Below, piece after piece: positions 42,274-51,582 of a DNA stretch of 64,000 nucleotides. The notes below the pieces were generated by a model. That model ran no database searches, was not told the origin of the DNA, and saw nothing but the letters and a program-made list of their open reading frames with translations. The stretch is from the NCBI RefSeq assembly GCF_009497775.1, contig NZ_CP031012.1, positions 2,108,001 to 2,172,000 of the forward strand, read 5' to 3'. Origin of the DNA: Alcaligenes faecalis. Its GTDB lineage: Bacteria > Pseudomonadota > Gammaproteobacteria > Burkholderiales > Burkholderiaceae_B. The first letter of the stretch is position 1. Every line of letters begins with the position of its first letter. Both the position numbers and the translations under genes were made by a program.

Positions 42274-43496
42274 TGATGAACCGCTTTAGCAATGCATTTA
42301 TCGCCGCTGTCCTGGCAGGCATTATTGTGGCCCCCGTCTTTGGCCTGCAAATTGTGCGCGCCGGGATGAACACCCATCTGGAAAGCGATTGGCAGATCAT
42401 CTTGATCGGTATGGCACTGGTCTTTGTGGTTCAGCTGATCCGTCCTAACGTCAATCGCACCAAGGTGCGCGAAAGCCGCTGGACCTTGCCCAAACTGAGC
42501 ATGCAGCACAAGAAGATCCTGCTGTACATCGTGATCGCTTGTGCCGTGGTCTGGCCCTTTTTTGGTGGTCGTGCCCAGGTGGACATCGCCACTCTGGTGC
42601 TGATCTACATCATGCTGGGTCTGGGGCTGAACATTGTGGTGGGCTTTGCCGGCCTGCTGGACCTGGGTTTTGTGGGCTTTTACGCCGTGGGTGCCTACAC
42701 CTACGCCTTGCTCTATCACTACGCAGGCTGGGGCTTCTGGGAAGCGCTGCCGCTGGCCGGTGGTATGGCAGCCCTGTTTGGCTTCCTGCTGGGTTTCCCT
42801 GTGCTGCGCTTGCGCGGCGACTATCTGGCCATCGTCACCCTGGGTTTTGGTGAAATCATTCGCCTCTTGCTCATCAATATGTATGACCTGACCGGCGGCC
42901 CGGACGGTATTTCCGGCATTCCCAAGCCAACCGTATTCGGTTTCCCCATGGCACGCCGTGCAGCAGAAGGGGAGACTACCTTCCACGACCTGATGGGCTG
43001 GACCTTCAGCAACCAGGACGTGGTGGTGTACCTGTACTTGATGGCCCTGGCCTTGGCGCTGATCACCTTGCTGGTCTCCAGCCGCGTGGTGCGCATGCCC
43101 ATTGGGCGTGCCTGGGAAGCCCTGCGCGAGGACGAGATTGCCTGCCGTTCGCTGGGCCTGAACCCCACCACCATCAAGCTGTCCGCCTTTACCATGGGCG
43201 CCATGTTTGCCGGTTTTGGTGGTGCTTTCTTTGCCGCCCGTCAGGGTCTGGTTAACCCAGAGTCCTTCACCTTTATTGAATCCGCCTTGATCCTGGCCAT
43301 CGTGGTGCTGGGTGGTATGGGTTCACAAATCGGCGTCATTCTGGCGGCCATTGTGCTGACAGTAGTCCCTGAATTGGCCCGAGAGTTCGCGGAGTATCGG
43401 ATGTTGATTTTTGGTCTGGTCATGGTGGCCATGATGGTTTGGCGTCCACAGGGCTTGCTGCCTGTGCAACGTCCTCATGTGGAGTTGCGTACATGA
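42273..43496 (+). CDS. livM: branched-chain amino acid ABC permease LivM
   Basis: Inner-membrane permease, 407 residues, in the LivM family, which is longer than LivH because of an N-terminal extension with two or three extra helices. [26 protein letters not shown] and [23 protein letters not shown] are conserved, and [22 protein letters not shown] is the ATPase-docking loop. The C-terminus with [18 protein letters not shown] is typical. Starts at ATG 42273 on the livH stop and overlaps livG by four bases, so the three genes are translationally coupled. Confidence 0.95.
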   Translation: MMNRFSNAFIAAVLAGIIVAPVFGLQIVRAGMNTHLESDWQIILIGMALVFVVQLIRPNVNRTKVRESRWTLPKLSMQHKKILLYIVIACAVVWPFFGGRAQVDIATLVLIYIMLGLGLNIVVGFAGLLDLGFVGFYAVGAYTYALLYHYAGWGFWEALPLAGGMAALFGFLLGFPVLRLRGDYLAIVTLGFGEIIRLLLINMYDLTGGPDGISGIPKPTVFGFPMARRAAEGETTFHDLMGWTFSNQDVVVYLYLMALALALITLLVSSRVVRMPIGRAWEALREDEIACRSLGLNPTTIKLSAFTMGAMFAGFGGAFFAARQGLVNPESFTFIESALILAIVVLGGMGSQIGVILAAIVLTVVPELAREFAEYRMLIFGLVMVAMMVWRPQGLLPVQRPHVELRT

Positions 43497-44257
43497 GCCC
43501 ATTACTCCGAGTATCCGATCTGTCGATGCGTTTTGGTGGTTTGCTGGCGGTGGATTCCGTCAGCTTCGATGTGGCTAAAGATGAAGTCTTTGCCATCATT
43601 GGCCCCAATGGCGCCGGTAAAACCACGGTATTTAACTGTGTAGGCGGTTTTTACAAGCCCACGTCCGGTTCCGTCACCCTGGAAGACCAGCCCATTCACG
43701 GCCTGTCCAGCCACAAAGTGGCTCAAAAAGGCCTGGTGCGTACCTTCCAGAACGTGCGCCTGTTCAAGAAACTGACCGTGCTGGAAAATCTGTTGGTCGC
43801 CCAGCACAGCCAGCTCAAGGCCGGCTTTCTGTCCGGCCTGCTGAACCTGTCGCGCTACAAGCAATCTGAAAAAGAGGCCAAAGAACGCGCAGTCACTTGG
43901 CTGGACTTCATGGGTCTGACCGATATGGCCAACCGTGAAGCGGGCAACCTGGCCTACGGCCACCAGCGCCGCCTGGAAATTGCACGTTGCATGATCACCC
44001 AGCCTCGCTTGCTGATGCTGGACGAGCCTGCAGCGGGCCTGAATCCCCAAGAGAAACGCGACCTTCAAGCGCTGATCGACCAACTGCGCCGCGAATTTGG
44101 CGTCGCCGTCCTGCTGATCGAGCACGATATGAGCCTGGTTATGGGCGTATCAGACCGGATCCTGGTAATGGAATATGGCAAACCCATTGCCACCGGCCTG
44201 CCTGAAGAAGTGCGCAATGATCCGCGCGTCATCAAAGCCTATCTGGGGGAAGAATAA
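43493..44257 (+). CDS. livG: branched-chain amino acid ABC ATPase LivG
   Basis: ATP-binding subunit, 254 residues. Walker [10 protein letters not shown] near residue 37, the family insert [19 protein letters not shown], signature [15 protein letters not shown] and Walker [17 protein letters not shown] are present. The end [19 protein letters not shown] and the [20 protein letters not shown] tail are diagnostic of LivG. ATG 43493 overlaps the livM stop (ATGA); an earlier in-frame ATG lies inside livM. The livF GTG follows the stop directly. Confidence 0.95.
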   Translation: MSPLLRVSDLSMRFGGLLAVDSVSFDVAKDEVFAIIGPNGAGKTTVFNCVGGFYKPTSGSVTLEDQPIHGLSSHKVAQKGLVRTFQNVRLFKKLTVLENLLVAQHSQLKAGFLSGLLNLSRYKQSEKEAKERAVTWLDFMGLTDMANREAGNLAYGHQRRLEIARCMITQPRLLMLDEPAAGLNPQEKRDLQALIDQLRREFGVAVLLIEHDMSLVMGVSDRILVMEYGKPIATGLPEEVRNDPRVIKAYLGEE

Positions 44258-44959
44258 GTGCTGAAGCTGGACTCCGTATCTACCCATTACGGCGCTATTC
44301 AGGCGCTGGATCAAGTTAGCGTGGACGTGAATCAGGGCGAAATCGTCACCCTGATTGGCGCGAACGGCGCTGGCAAAACTACCTTGCTCATGACCGTATG
44401 CGGCTCGCCCCGAGCCAGCTCGGGCAGCATCAGCTTCATGGGCGAGGACATCACCAACGCCGACACGCACCGCATCATGCGCAAAGGCATCGCCATCTCT
44501 CCCGAAGGCCGTCGCGTCTTTCCAGACCTGACCGTGTCGGAAAACCTGAAGATGGGCGGTTTCTTTCTGAATCGCAGCGAGATCGAAGAAGGGGAGGAGC
44601 ACGTCTACAAACTGTTCCCCCGCCTGAAAGAACGCGCTGCGCAACGTGCAGGAACCATGTCGGGTGGAGAGCAGCAAATGCTGGCCATCGGCCGTGCGCT
44701 GATGAGCAAACCTTCCTTGCTGCTGCTGGACGAACCTACGCTGGGATTGGCTCCGCTGATCATTGCGCAGATTTTCGACATCATCCGCACCATTCGCGAT
44801 GAAGGCGTAACGGTGTTCCTGGTCGAGCAGAACGCCAACAAGGCCCTGCAAGTTGCAGACCGTGGTTATGTGCTGGAAACCGGGAAAGTAGTGATGCAGG
44901 ATACCGGCGCCAATCTGCTGGCGAATCCGGATATTCGGAAGGCCTATTTGGGGGCTTAG
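44258..44959 (+). CDS. livF: branched-chain amino acid ABC ATPase LivF
   Basis: Second ATP-binding subunit, 233 residues, which dimerises with LivG. Walker A GANGAGKTTLL near residue 37, SPEGRRVFPDLTVSENLKMG, the signature MSGGEQQMLAIGRAL and Walker B LLLLDEPTLGLAPLI are standard for LivF. The start is GTG 44258, immediately after the livG TAA, leaving no other reasonable start; the ribosome site lies in GGGGGAAGAA at the end of livG. The C-terminus NPDIRKAYLGA fits. A strong terminator follows, closing the operon. Confidence 0.95.
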   Translation: MLKLDSVSTHYGAIQALDQVSVDVNQGEIVTLIGANGAGKTTLLMTVCGSPRASSGSISFMGEDITNADTHRIMRKGIAISPEGRRVFPDLTVSENLKMGGFFLNRSEIEEGEEHVYKLFPRLKERAAQRAGTMSGGEQQMLAIGRALMSKPSLLLLDEPTLGLAPLIIAQIFDIIRTIRDEGVTVFLVEQNANKALQVADRGYVLETGKVVMQDTGANLLANPDIRKAYLGA

Positions 44960-44990
44960 CAAGCAACCACAAAGCAATAGGTAGTCAATA

Positions 44991-45027
44991 AGCCTGGTTC
45001 CTTCACTCGAAGGCCAGGCTTTTTTAT
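44991..45027 (+). terminator. liv operon terminator
   Basis: AGCCTGG / CCAGGCT outer stem and CCTTC-ACTC-GAAGG inner stem followed by six T residues. Confidence 0.92.
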
Positions 45028-45099
45028 ATGCATTTTAGTTTTAGGCATATTTTAAAACTGAAATTAAAAATCCAGCGTCAATCATTAAAAAAGTTAATT

Positions 45100-45918
45100 T
45101 CAGCTTTTAGACCAAGTGGCAAGAACCCCACTATTTTGAAGATTTTTTGCCCTATCAGTATTAGAAATCACATGAGACATACATCTATAAGCGTCCTCAG
45201 AGCGTCTGGTATCAGCCATATAAAGAACCGGAGCCTCAGCCAAAGAAAAAAATGCGTTCCGCAAGTCTTTCTCTAGATAAAAATCACACATTCCAATACT
45301 AAAAAATGGATTACCTTTAAAAATACAGGGGAGAACAAAACCATATTTCTCTCGCCAAAATGAAGGTACTACCCTTAAAAAATAACCAGAAAGAGACCCC
45401 TCACCCAATAAAAAAGATCTCATCTTATCCATAAGTCCTTCATCATACTCAATCGTAGAATAGCCCTTCCAACCAGATATACCACCTCGCCAGAAAATAC
45501 TAATGGCGAAATAGAATATTGCCTTTGAATTAACAGGAACCAGTACTCCGCTTAATCCAAGGGATGTCAGACCGTAATGAGGGGAGTATGAAAACATGTT
45601 ATTCCAGTTTGGAATTAAACAAATCTTCAAAATATTTAGAAATTCTGGAATTGGATTTTGCTTAGATGGCAACATATTTTTAGCAAAATAATCCTCTCCA
45701 TTTTTGCTAAACAATCCCTCACAGTCATCACACAGCAAATACTGACTAATTTCTTTTCCAAGATTAAAAATGCGACTATCCTGAATCATCCTCAAAGCAG
45801 TCCCAGGAGCCAATAAACCACGATAACTCCTATATACGCTTTGAGGCATGAAATGGCTATTTCTTAAAATAGCGGCAGATCCACATAGAGCACATGATTG
45901 CAATTTCAAAATATCCAA
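45100..45918 (-). CDS. unknown Cys4/His protein in an AT-rich island, possibly HNH-like
   Basis: A protein of 272 residues that I cannot assign to a characterised family. Cys9-x2-Cys12, then Asn20-Ser-His22-Phe-Met-Pro and Tyr29-Arg, then Cys63-x2-Cys66-Glu67 and SKNGEDYF. This spacing recalls a group of uncharacterised prokaryotic proteins with degenerate HNH-type zinc folds; a nuclease role is only a suggestion. The C-terminal 190 residues are rich in aromatic residues. Base composition is much more AT-rich than its neighbours (about 38% GC in one 60-base line), pointing to horizontal transfer. The start is probably TTG 45918, since it includes the first CxxC; the nearest AGGAGG is about 18 bases away, too far to be convincing. 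Confidence 0.6.
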   Translation of the reverse strand: MDILKLQSCALCGSAAILRNSHFMPQSVYRSYRGLLAPGTALRMIQDSRIFNLGKEISQYLLCDDCEGLFSKNGEDYFAKNMLPSKQNPIPEFLNILKICLIPNWNNMFSYSPHYGLTSLGLSGVLVPVNSKAIFYFAISIFWRGGISGWKGYSTIEYDEGLMDKMRSFLLGEGSLSGYFLRVVPSFWREKYGFVLPCIFKGNPFFSIGMCDFYLEKDLRNAFFSLAEAPVLYMADTRRSEDAYRCMSHVISNTDRAKNLQNSGVLATWSKS

Positions 45919-45937
45919 TAATAAAAAATAAAGCCGC

Positions 45938-45963
45938 CTCCTATAAAAACCACCTTATAGGAG
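45938..45963 (-). terminator. hairpin after the GST gene, just ahead of the unknown island gene
   Basis: On the minus strand CTCCTATAA and TTATAGGAG form a perfect nine-pair stem with an eight-base loop, followed by GCGGCTTTATTTTTTATT. It probably ends the peptidase-GST transcript, and it also contains the only AGGAGG near the island gene. Confidence 0.6.
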
Positions 45964-45972
45964 TAATTTGAA

Positions 45973-46587
45973 TTAACTCTTCAACAAACCCTCACTGAGC
46001 AGCGCCGCCTTCACACCTTCGTTCTGCTCCATACGAGCAAAGAAAGCGTTCAGGTTCTTCATACCCGACAGGTCCAGCTTCATCAGGCCAGCCCAGCGCA
46101 GGACTACGTACAGGTAAGCATCAGCCACAGACAAGGAGCCCGATAGGGTTTCTTTGCCTTCCAGGTGCTTGTCGATCACACCCAGTTGCTTGGTCAGCAG
46201 GGCAGCGGTCTTGGCTTTGACTTCGGCCTGGGTCGCTTCCTGATCAGCGTAGCGATGCACACCGAACACCACGCCCACGTTGCGGTGGATTTCGGCGTTC
46301 AGGAAGGCCAGCCAGCGGCGGGCTTCAAAGCGTTGTTCGATGGTGCTGCCCAGCAAATTCGCCTGGGGATTCTTCTCGTTCAGGTATTCCAGAATGGCAA
46401 TGCTTTGGGTCAGGACCAGATCACCGTCCACCAGAACCGGCACAGCGCCGTTGGGGTTCAGTTTCAGGAATTCTTCTTGTTGCAGCTCATCGCGGCTGAC
46501 GCGCTGGGATTCAAACGGCTTGCCTATCCACTCCAATGCAATGCGGGTCACCAAAGGACAAGCACCGGTCATGTAATACAGTTTCAT
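45973..46587 (-). CDS. glutathione S-transferase family protein
   Basis: Cytoplasmic glutathione-dependent transferase of 204 residues. The N-terminal thioredoxin-like domain (1-80) starts MKLYYMTGACPLVTRIALEW, with PNGAVPVLVDGDLVLTQSIAIL as the cis-Pro and glutathione gamma-Glu site. The C-terminal helical domain (about 88-204) includes LSVADAYLYVVLRW, the SxxD cap motif. The pattern is close to beta-class enzymes, though the beta-class cysteine is in GACP. ATG 46587 is chosen since the conserved N-terminus begins there. It lies 64 bases after the S9 peptidase gene on the same strand, with a hairpin between. Confidence 0.88.
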   Translation of the reverse strand: MKLYYMTGACPLVTRIALEWIGKPFESQRVSRDELQQEEFLKLNPNGAVPVLVDGDLVLTQSIAILEYLNEKNPQANLLGSTIEQRFEARRWLAFLNAEIHRNVGVVFGVHRYADQEATQAEVKAKTAALLTKQLGVIDKHLEGKETLSGSLSVADAYLYVVLRWAGLMKLDLSGMKNLNAFFARMEQNEGVKAALLSEGLLKS

Positions 46588-46612
46588 AAGTTCTCTTTCC
46601 AAAAGTGCGATA

Positions 46613-46639
46613 AACAAAATGGCGCGAGCTTGTCGCGCC
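46613..46639 (-). terminator. hairpin between the S9 peptidase and GST genes
   Basis: GGCGCGA-CAAGC-TCGCGCC on the minus strand followed by ATTTTGTTT, a weak T tract; probably a partial terminator after the peptidase gene. Confidence 0.6.
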
Positions 46640-46651
46640 ACTCCAAAACAA

Positions 46652-48565
46652 TTAAGGCTGCAAATGTCGCGCCAGGAAGCGTTCCATGCGCTCGTAAAAC
46701 TCGAACTTGTTCTCGTCGTTGTGGAAACCGTGGCCTTCGTTATCCTTGACCATGTATTCCACATCCACGCCACGCGCCTTCAAGGCATCGACCATTTGAT
46801 CACTTTCTGCCTTGTTTACACGTGGGTCATGTGCGCCCTGGGCAATAAATAACGGCGTGCGGATCTTGTCGGCGTGCAGAACCGGGGAATTGGCTTCCAG
46901 CAGCTCTTTATCCTTCTCCGGGTCACCCACCATGGCGTGCATTTTCACCAGCAAAGGCTTCCAGTACGGCGGGATGGTGTTCATGAAGGTCAGCAAGTTG
47001 GACACACCTACATAGTCCACCGCAGCAGCGTACAGATCAGGGGTTTTGACGATACCGGCCAGGGTCGCGTAACCACCGTAGCTGGCACCGTAAATGGCAA
47101 TGCGCTTGGGATCAGCAATCTTTTGATCGATCAGCCACTGAACGCCATCGGTGATGTCGTCCTGCATGCTCAGGCCCCATTGCTTGAAGCCCGCTTCCCA
47201 GAACTTGCGGCCATAGCCGGTGGAGCTGCGGAAGTTGATCTGCAAGACAGCGTAGCCACGGTTGGCCAGGAACTGCACTTCGGGGTTGAATCCCCAATAG
47301 TCACGCGCCCAAGGGCCACCGTGCGGGTTGATCACCACAGGCAGATTACGGCTGGGCACACCCAAAGGCAGGCTCAGGTAACCGTGGATTTTCATGCCAT
47401 CGCGTGCCGTAAATTCAATGGGGTGCATGACCGCCATATCGCTTTCAGGCAAGGCGCTATTGATAACAGCCAGCTTGTGCAAGCTGTTGCTGTCTACGTC
47501 GTAGAGGTAGCGCGAGCCTGGATTGCGGTCGCTGTAGCTGGCCACAATCATTTTCTTTTCATCGCGCGTCATGGACTGAACGCTGATCTCGTAGCCCGGC
47601 AGTTGGCGCGCAATTGCCGCGTGGATCTTCTCGCTGCGCTCGTCAAAGAAATGCTGACCGGGTTTGTCGGTGTAGTAATCCACCGAAGTCAGCACCTGAC
47701 GCAGGCGGGAATAGCCAGCGCCCATCAGATCGTGATTGGGTAACTCGTAGATTTTTTCTTCATCGTCCGGCTTGGCGGGGTCAATCAGGACCAAGGCCAA
47801 AGTGTCACGACCACGATTGCTCAAGGCATAGAAGCGCTGATTATCGGCGTGGAAGAAGAGGGGGCTGACTTCGGTACGGAAGTCTGTTTGCAGAATGCTG
47901 CGGAACGGTTCGGAGTCGCTATCGCGGTAACGCAGTTCGGAATCCACACCCGAGATGGAAATGGCCATACGCACACGACCCTGATGGTCCGTGCTCCAGC
48001 CCAGCACATCACCGGGGTTCTCAGCCGCCAGGGTGCTTTCCCCAGTCAGGACGTTAACCTTGTAGACATCGAACACTTCCGGGTTACGGCCGTTGTGCGA
48101 CACCAGAATGTGCTCCGGGTCGTCGGCTAGATCGTCCTGCACACCGGCACGTACACCTTCCAGCGGTGTCAGATCAGTCACCTTGCCAGTCAGCACGTTC
48201 ACCGCCAGCACGTGATAGTTCTCGTCGCCGTTCACGTCTTTAGCGTAAATAACCGTCTCATCGCCTTTCCAGAAGTACTCGGCAATATCACGCTGGTGTT
48301 CGGCGGTGACGCGGCGAGCCTCGCCCACGGGCTCACTGCCTTTCAACTCTTGCACAAAAATATTCTGGCGGGCGGGGTGGCCTTCAATTTTGACGGGCTC
48401 CATAAAGCCAATCATGCGTCCCTGATCTGAAATGCGGAAACCGCTGCGCTTGGGATTCTGGAAAAAATCCCGAATGTCGTACAGTGGGGGAGTGGCGCTA
48501 GCGACGTTATCCGGTATCAGGGCGTGGGCACCCAAAGAGAGCAAGAGGGACAAGAGCATAAGCAA
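46652..48565 (-). CDS. secreted S9-family prolyl oligopeptidase-type peptidase
   Basis: Serine peptidase of 637 residues with a hydrophobic N-terminal signal (MLMLLSLLLSLGAHA), probably periplasmic. Residues about 30-370 form a WD-like propeller and 380-637 an alpha/beta hydrolase domain. The catalytic triad is Ser495 in GASYGG, Asp580 in QGAHDPRV and His612 in DNEGHGF. NPHGGPWARDYWGFNPEVQFLANRGY is characteristic of the dipeptidyl/acylaminoacyl peptidase branch. Substrates are probably short or N-blocked peptides. It is divergent from the hydroxyacid dehydrogenase gene at 48713. Confidence 0.88.
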   Translation of the reverse strand: MLMLLSLLLSLGAHALIPDNVASATPPLYDIRDFFQNPKRSGFRISDQGRMIGFMEPVKIEGHPARQNIFVQELKGSEPVGEARRVTAEHQRDIAEYFWKGDETVIYAKDVNGDENYHVLAVNVLTGKVTDLTPLEGVRAGVQDDLADDPEHILVSHNGRNPEVFDVYKVNVLTGESTLAAENPGDVLGWSTDHQGRVRMAISISGVDSELRYRDSDSEPFRSILQTDFRTEVSPLFFHADNQRFYALSNRGRDTLALVLIDPAKPDDEEKIYELPNHDLMGAGYSRLRQVLTSVDYYTDKPGQHFFDERSEKIHAAIARQLPGYEISVQSMTRDEKKMIVASYSDRNPGSRYLYDVDSNSLHKLAVINSALPESDMAVMHPIEFTARDGMKIHGYLSLPLGVPSRNLPVVINPHGGPWARDYWGFNPEVQFLANRGYAVLQINFRSSTGYGRKFWEAGFKQWGLSMQDDITDGVQWLIDQKIADPKRIAIYGASYGGYATLAGIVKTPDLYAAAVDYVGVSNLLTFMNTIPPYWKPLLVKMHAMVGDPEKDKELLEANSPVLHADKIRTPLFIAQGAHDPRVNKAESDQMVDALKARGVDVEYMVKDNEGHGFHNDENKFEFYERMERFLARHLQP

Positions 48566-48712
48566 TAACCTATAAAACAGGGTTATGAGGGTGAGACCAG
48601 GGACAAGCCTGCATCAATCCCATTACTATATCGGATGATGGTCCCAAGCAAAGGCAAGAACCCTCTGAAAATAGGGCCGGAATGCCAGGGGCAGCTCAGG
48701 ACAAGGACAGGC

Positions 48713-49684
48713 ATGACTTCTTTGACTCGTATCGTTTTTCTGGATAGGGAAACACTGTCAGACAGCGTAGAGCTGCCACAGGTTCCCTTTAAGCATGAAC
48801 TGCAAGTTTACGGACGTACGGCGCCCGATCAAGTAGCCGAACGTATTGCCGATGCCGACATTGTCATCAGCAATAAAGTGGCGCTGCGACGCGAGCATTT
48901 GCAGGCCGCGCCCAACTTGAAAATGATCGCCTTGGCCGCCACCGGTAGCGACAATATTGACCTGGATGCCGCCCGCGAGCGCCAGATTGTGGTCAGCAAT
49001 ATCCGCGACTATGCCGTACGTAGTGTTCCGGAGCACGTTTTTGCGCTGATCTTTGCCTTGCGTCGCAATATCTGCGCCTACCGCCAGTCCGTCAAGGAAG
49101 GTCGCTGGCAAGAGGCCCAGCAATTCTGTTATTTCGACTATCCCATCCGCGACCTGGCGGGCTCCACCCTGGGGCTGATTGGTTCGGGCTCTCTGGGACA
49201 AGCCGTTGCCACCATGGGCCGCGCCTTGGGCATGAAAGTCATCTTTGCCCAGCGCCGTGGCCAGACCATTGTCAGCAATGCGGACGACCGCTTGCCCTTT
49301 GACCAAGTGCTGGAACAAGCCGACATCCTCTCCCTGCATTGCCCCCTGACTGCTGAAACGCAGAACATGCTGGGCATGGCCGAATTCGAGCGCATGGCTG
49401 CACGCCGTCCCTTGTTGATCAATACCGCCCGTGGCGGGCTGATCGACAATCAGGCACTGGAGCACGCCTTGCGGCAAGGCTGGCTGGGTGGTGCCGGCAT
49501 TGATGTGTGTACACCCGAGCCGCCACCCGCTGACCATATCCTGATGCGCTTGTTAGACTTACCCAATTACATTTTGACGCCGCACATAGGCTGGGCCAGT
49601 CAGGAAGCCATGCAGACTTTGGCAAACCAGCTGATCGACAATATTGTGGCTTTCCACCGTGGCGAAGCACGCCATACGCTGTAG
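48713..49684 (+). CDS. D-2-hydroxyacid dehydrogenase (hydroxypyruvate/glycerate-type)
   Basis: NAD(P)H-dependent enzyme of 323 residues that should interconvert a 2-oxoacid and D-2-hydroxyacid. The NAD motif GLIGSGSLG is at about 154-162, and the catalytic residues are Arg240 in NTARGG, Glu269 in CTPEPPP and His291 in TPHIGW. The overall form is closest to HprA-type glycerate dehydrogenases. ATG 48713 is preceded by AAGGA; an upstream in-frame start at 48635 is poorly supported. The stop is three bases before the SDR gene, and an erythrose-4-phosphate dehydrogenase-like gene comes next. Erythronate-4-phosphate (PdxB-like) activity is a speculative alternative; PdxB is longer. Confidence 0.85.
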   Translation: MTSLTRIVFLDRETLSDSVELPQVPFKHELQVYGRTAPDQVAERIADADIVISNKVALRREHLQAAPNLKMIALAATGSDNIDLDAARERQIVVSNIRDYAVRSVPEHVFALIFALRRNICAYRQSVKEGRWQEAQQFCYFDYPIRDLAGSTLGLIGSGSLGQAVATMGRALGMKVIFAQRRGQTIVSNADDRLPFDQVLEQADILSLHCPLTAETQNMLGMAEFERMAARRPLLINTARGGLIDNQALEHALRQGWLGGAGIDVCTPEPPPADHILMRLLDLPNYILTPHIGWASQEAMQTLANQLIDNIVAFHRGEARHTL

Positions 49685-49687
49685 ACA

Positions 49688-50476
49688 ATGACTGATTTAA
49701 GCTCCTATCAAGCCAATTTCTCCCTGGCCGGTCGCTGCGCTCTGGTTACTGGCTCGTCCGCCGGTCTGGGCCTGGAAATCGCCCGTGCCTACGCCGCCCA
49801 TGGCGCTCATGTGATTCTGCATGGCCGCAACGCCAGCAAACTCCTGCCGCTTGCCCAGGAACTGAAAGCCGTCGGTGCCCAGGTCGATACCTGGGAGCAC
49901 GATCTGGCCGATCTGGTCTCCTTGCCCGATTCCTACCAGGCCCTGTGCCAGCGCGTCGGCACTCCCGACATTCTGGTGAACAATGTGGGCGTACGCCTAC
50001 GCAGCCGCTTGCAGGACGCCGATTGGGACGATATTGAGCACCTGCTGCATGTAGACCTGCTGGCCACGCTGAAGCTGTCCAAATACGCGGCCCAGGCCAT
50101 GCTGCAAGCTCAAACCCGCCAAGGCCGTATTGTGACCCTGACCTCGATTGCAGGCCCGCTGGCTCGTCCGGGCGACGCCATTTACCCCATCGCCAAGCAG
50201 GGACTGGCCGGTATGGTACGTGCGCTGGCAGTAGAATTTGGCGGGCAGGGCATTACCAGCAACGGTATCGCCCCCGGCACCTTTGCCACGGAAAGCAATG
50301 CGGCGCTGGCCCAGGACCCGGTCAAAGGTCCCCTGGTGGTAGGCCGCAATCCCTTGGGACGCTGGGCCAATCCGGATGAAATCCGCGCTGCTGCTGTATT
50401 TCTGGCCTCTCCGGCTGCTTCCTATGTCAATGGCCATATCGTGGTTGTAGACGGCGGATTCTCCATTACTTTCTGA
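49688..50476 (+). CDS. short-chain dehydrogenase/reductase (gluconate 5-dehydrogenase-like)
   Basis: Classical SDR of 262 residues. The cofactor motif TGSSAGLG is at 21-28, NNVG at 98-101, and the catalytic Ser153, Tyr166 and Lys170 are intact. The start NFSLAGRCALVTGSSAGLGLEIARAYAAHGAHVILHGRN resembles IdnO/gluconate 5-dehydrogenases, which reduce keto-gluconates, but substrate cannot be read directly. The gene starts three bases after the hydroxyacid dehydrogenase stop and ends 12 bases before the Epd-like gene, so all three are probably one operon for sugar-acid or sugar-phosphate conversion. Confidence 0.85.
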   Translation: MTDLSSYQANFSLAGRCALVTGSSAGLGLEIARAYAAHGAHVILHGRNASKLLPLAQELKAVGAQVDTWEHDLADLVSLPDSYQALCQRVGTPDILVNNVGVRLRSRLQDADWDDIEHLLHVDLLATLKLSKYAAQAMLQAQTRQGRIVTLTSIAGPLARPGDAIYPIAKQGLAGMVRALAVEFGGQGITSNGIAPGTFATESNAALAQDPVKGPLVVGRNPLGRWANPDEIRAAAVFLASPAASYVNGHIVVVDGGFSITF

Positions 50477-50488
50477 TTTTTCCTGATC

Positions 50489-51532
50489 ATGCCGCTACCT
50501 CGTCCCATCCGCATCGCGATCAATGGCTATGGCCGCATTGGCCGTTGCCTGCTGCGCGCCATTTACGAATCCCCACGGCGCCAGGAATTTGATGTCGTGG
50601 TTATTAATGAGCCCGCCACGATCGCCACCATGGCGTACCTGACGCGCTTTGATTCGACCCATGGCGTGTTCCCGGCCCAGGTAGAGCACAACGAGCACGA
50701 GCTGATTGTGGGTGGCAAAGCCATCCGGGTGCTGCATGAAACCGACCCCAAAGCCGTAGACTGGGCGGCGCTGAATCTGGACATGCTGATCGAGTGCAGT
50801 GGTGCCTTTGGCAGCCGTGCAGAATTGCAGCAGTTTCTGGACGCCGGTTGCCCGCGTGTGCTGGTCTCAAACCCCGGCAATAGTGCTCAAGACGTAGATT
50901 TCACCGCCGTATTGGGCATTAACCATGAACAACTGCAGGGTGACGAGCGGATTGTCTCCAACGCCTCCTGCACCACCAATGCCATCATCCCGGTTCTGGC
51001 CGAGCTGGATAAAACCTTTGGCATACGCCACGCCTTTTTAAGCACGCTGCACTCGGTAATGAACGATCAGCCCATGATCGACGGCTACCACAGCAGCGAT
51101 CTGGCCCGCACCCGTTCCGCCTTGCAATCCATGATTCCAGTTTCTACCGGACTGGCGACCGGGGTAGAGCGCCTGTTACCGCAGCTAAAAGGCAAAGTTC
51201 AGGCCAAGTCTATCCGCGTGCCTATCTTGAACGTGTCGGCCATTGATCTGATGGTCAATCTGGAGCGCGACACCAGCCGGGACGAAATCAACCAACTGTT
51301 CCAGAAAGCGGCCCGGCAATGGCCTGGTATTCTGGACTATTCCGATCAGGCCCATGCCTCGATCGACTTCAATCACAATCCACACTCTGCAGTAGTGGAC
51401 GGCTCGCAAACCCGAACCAATGGGGATGGGCTGGTCAATATGCTGGTCTGGTTTGACAACGAATGGGGGTTTTCCAACCGCATGCTTGATATTGCCTGTG
51501 TGTGGGCTGCGCGCTTCTTGCGCCAGCCGTGA
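50489..51532 (+). CDS. erythrose-4-phosphate dehydrogenase-like GAPDH-family enzyme
   Basis: NAD-dependent phosphorylating-type dehydrogenase fold, 347 residues. The nucleotide motif INGYGRIGR is at 11-19, active-site Cys161 in SNASCTTN and partner His188 in STLHSV. Epd rather than GAPDH is favoured by INEP (Asn40-Glu41) where GAPDH has Asp, by HSVMNDQPMIDGYH, and by SQSMIPVSTGLATGVERLLPQ; E. coli Epd has very similar wording. Epd makes 4-phosphoerythronate for pyridoxal-phosphate synthesis. A gluconeogenic GapB role is possible. Cotranscribed with an SDR and a hydroxyacid dehydrogenase; fumC follows after 50 bases. Confidence 0.82.
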   Translation: MPLPRPIRIAINGYGRIGRCLLRAIYESPRRQEFDVVVINEPATIATMAYLTRFDSTHGVFPAQVEHNEHELIVGGKAIRVLHETDPKAVDWAALNLDMLIECSGAFGSRAELQQFLDAGCPRVLVSNPGNSAQDVDFTAVLGINHEQLQGDERIVSNASCTTNAIIPVLAELDKTFGIRHAFLSTLHSVMNDQPMIDGYHSSDLARTRSALQSMIPVSTGLATGVERLLPQLKGKVQAKSIRVPILNVSAIDLMVNLERDTSRDEINQLFQKAARQWPGILDYSDQAHASIDFNHNPHSAVVDGSQTRTNGDGLVNMLVWFDNEWGFSNRMLDIACVWAARFLRQP

Positions 51533-51582
51533 ACACCCCATTTTCAAACTGAACTGTCTTCCGAATTCTTACAGGAGCCATG

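Noticed and set aside
45060..45101. GAAATTAA / TTAATTTC inverted repeat at the end of the island gene considered as an attachment site or terminator
   Set aside because: The loop is 26 bases, the stem is all A/T apart from one pair and there is no integrase or direct repeat at the other end.
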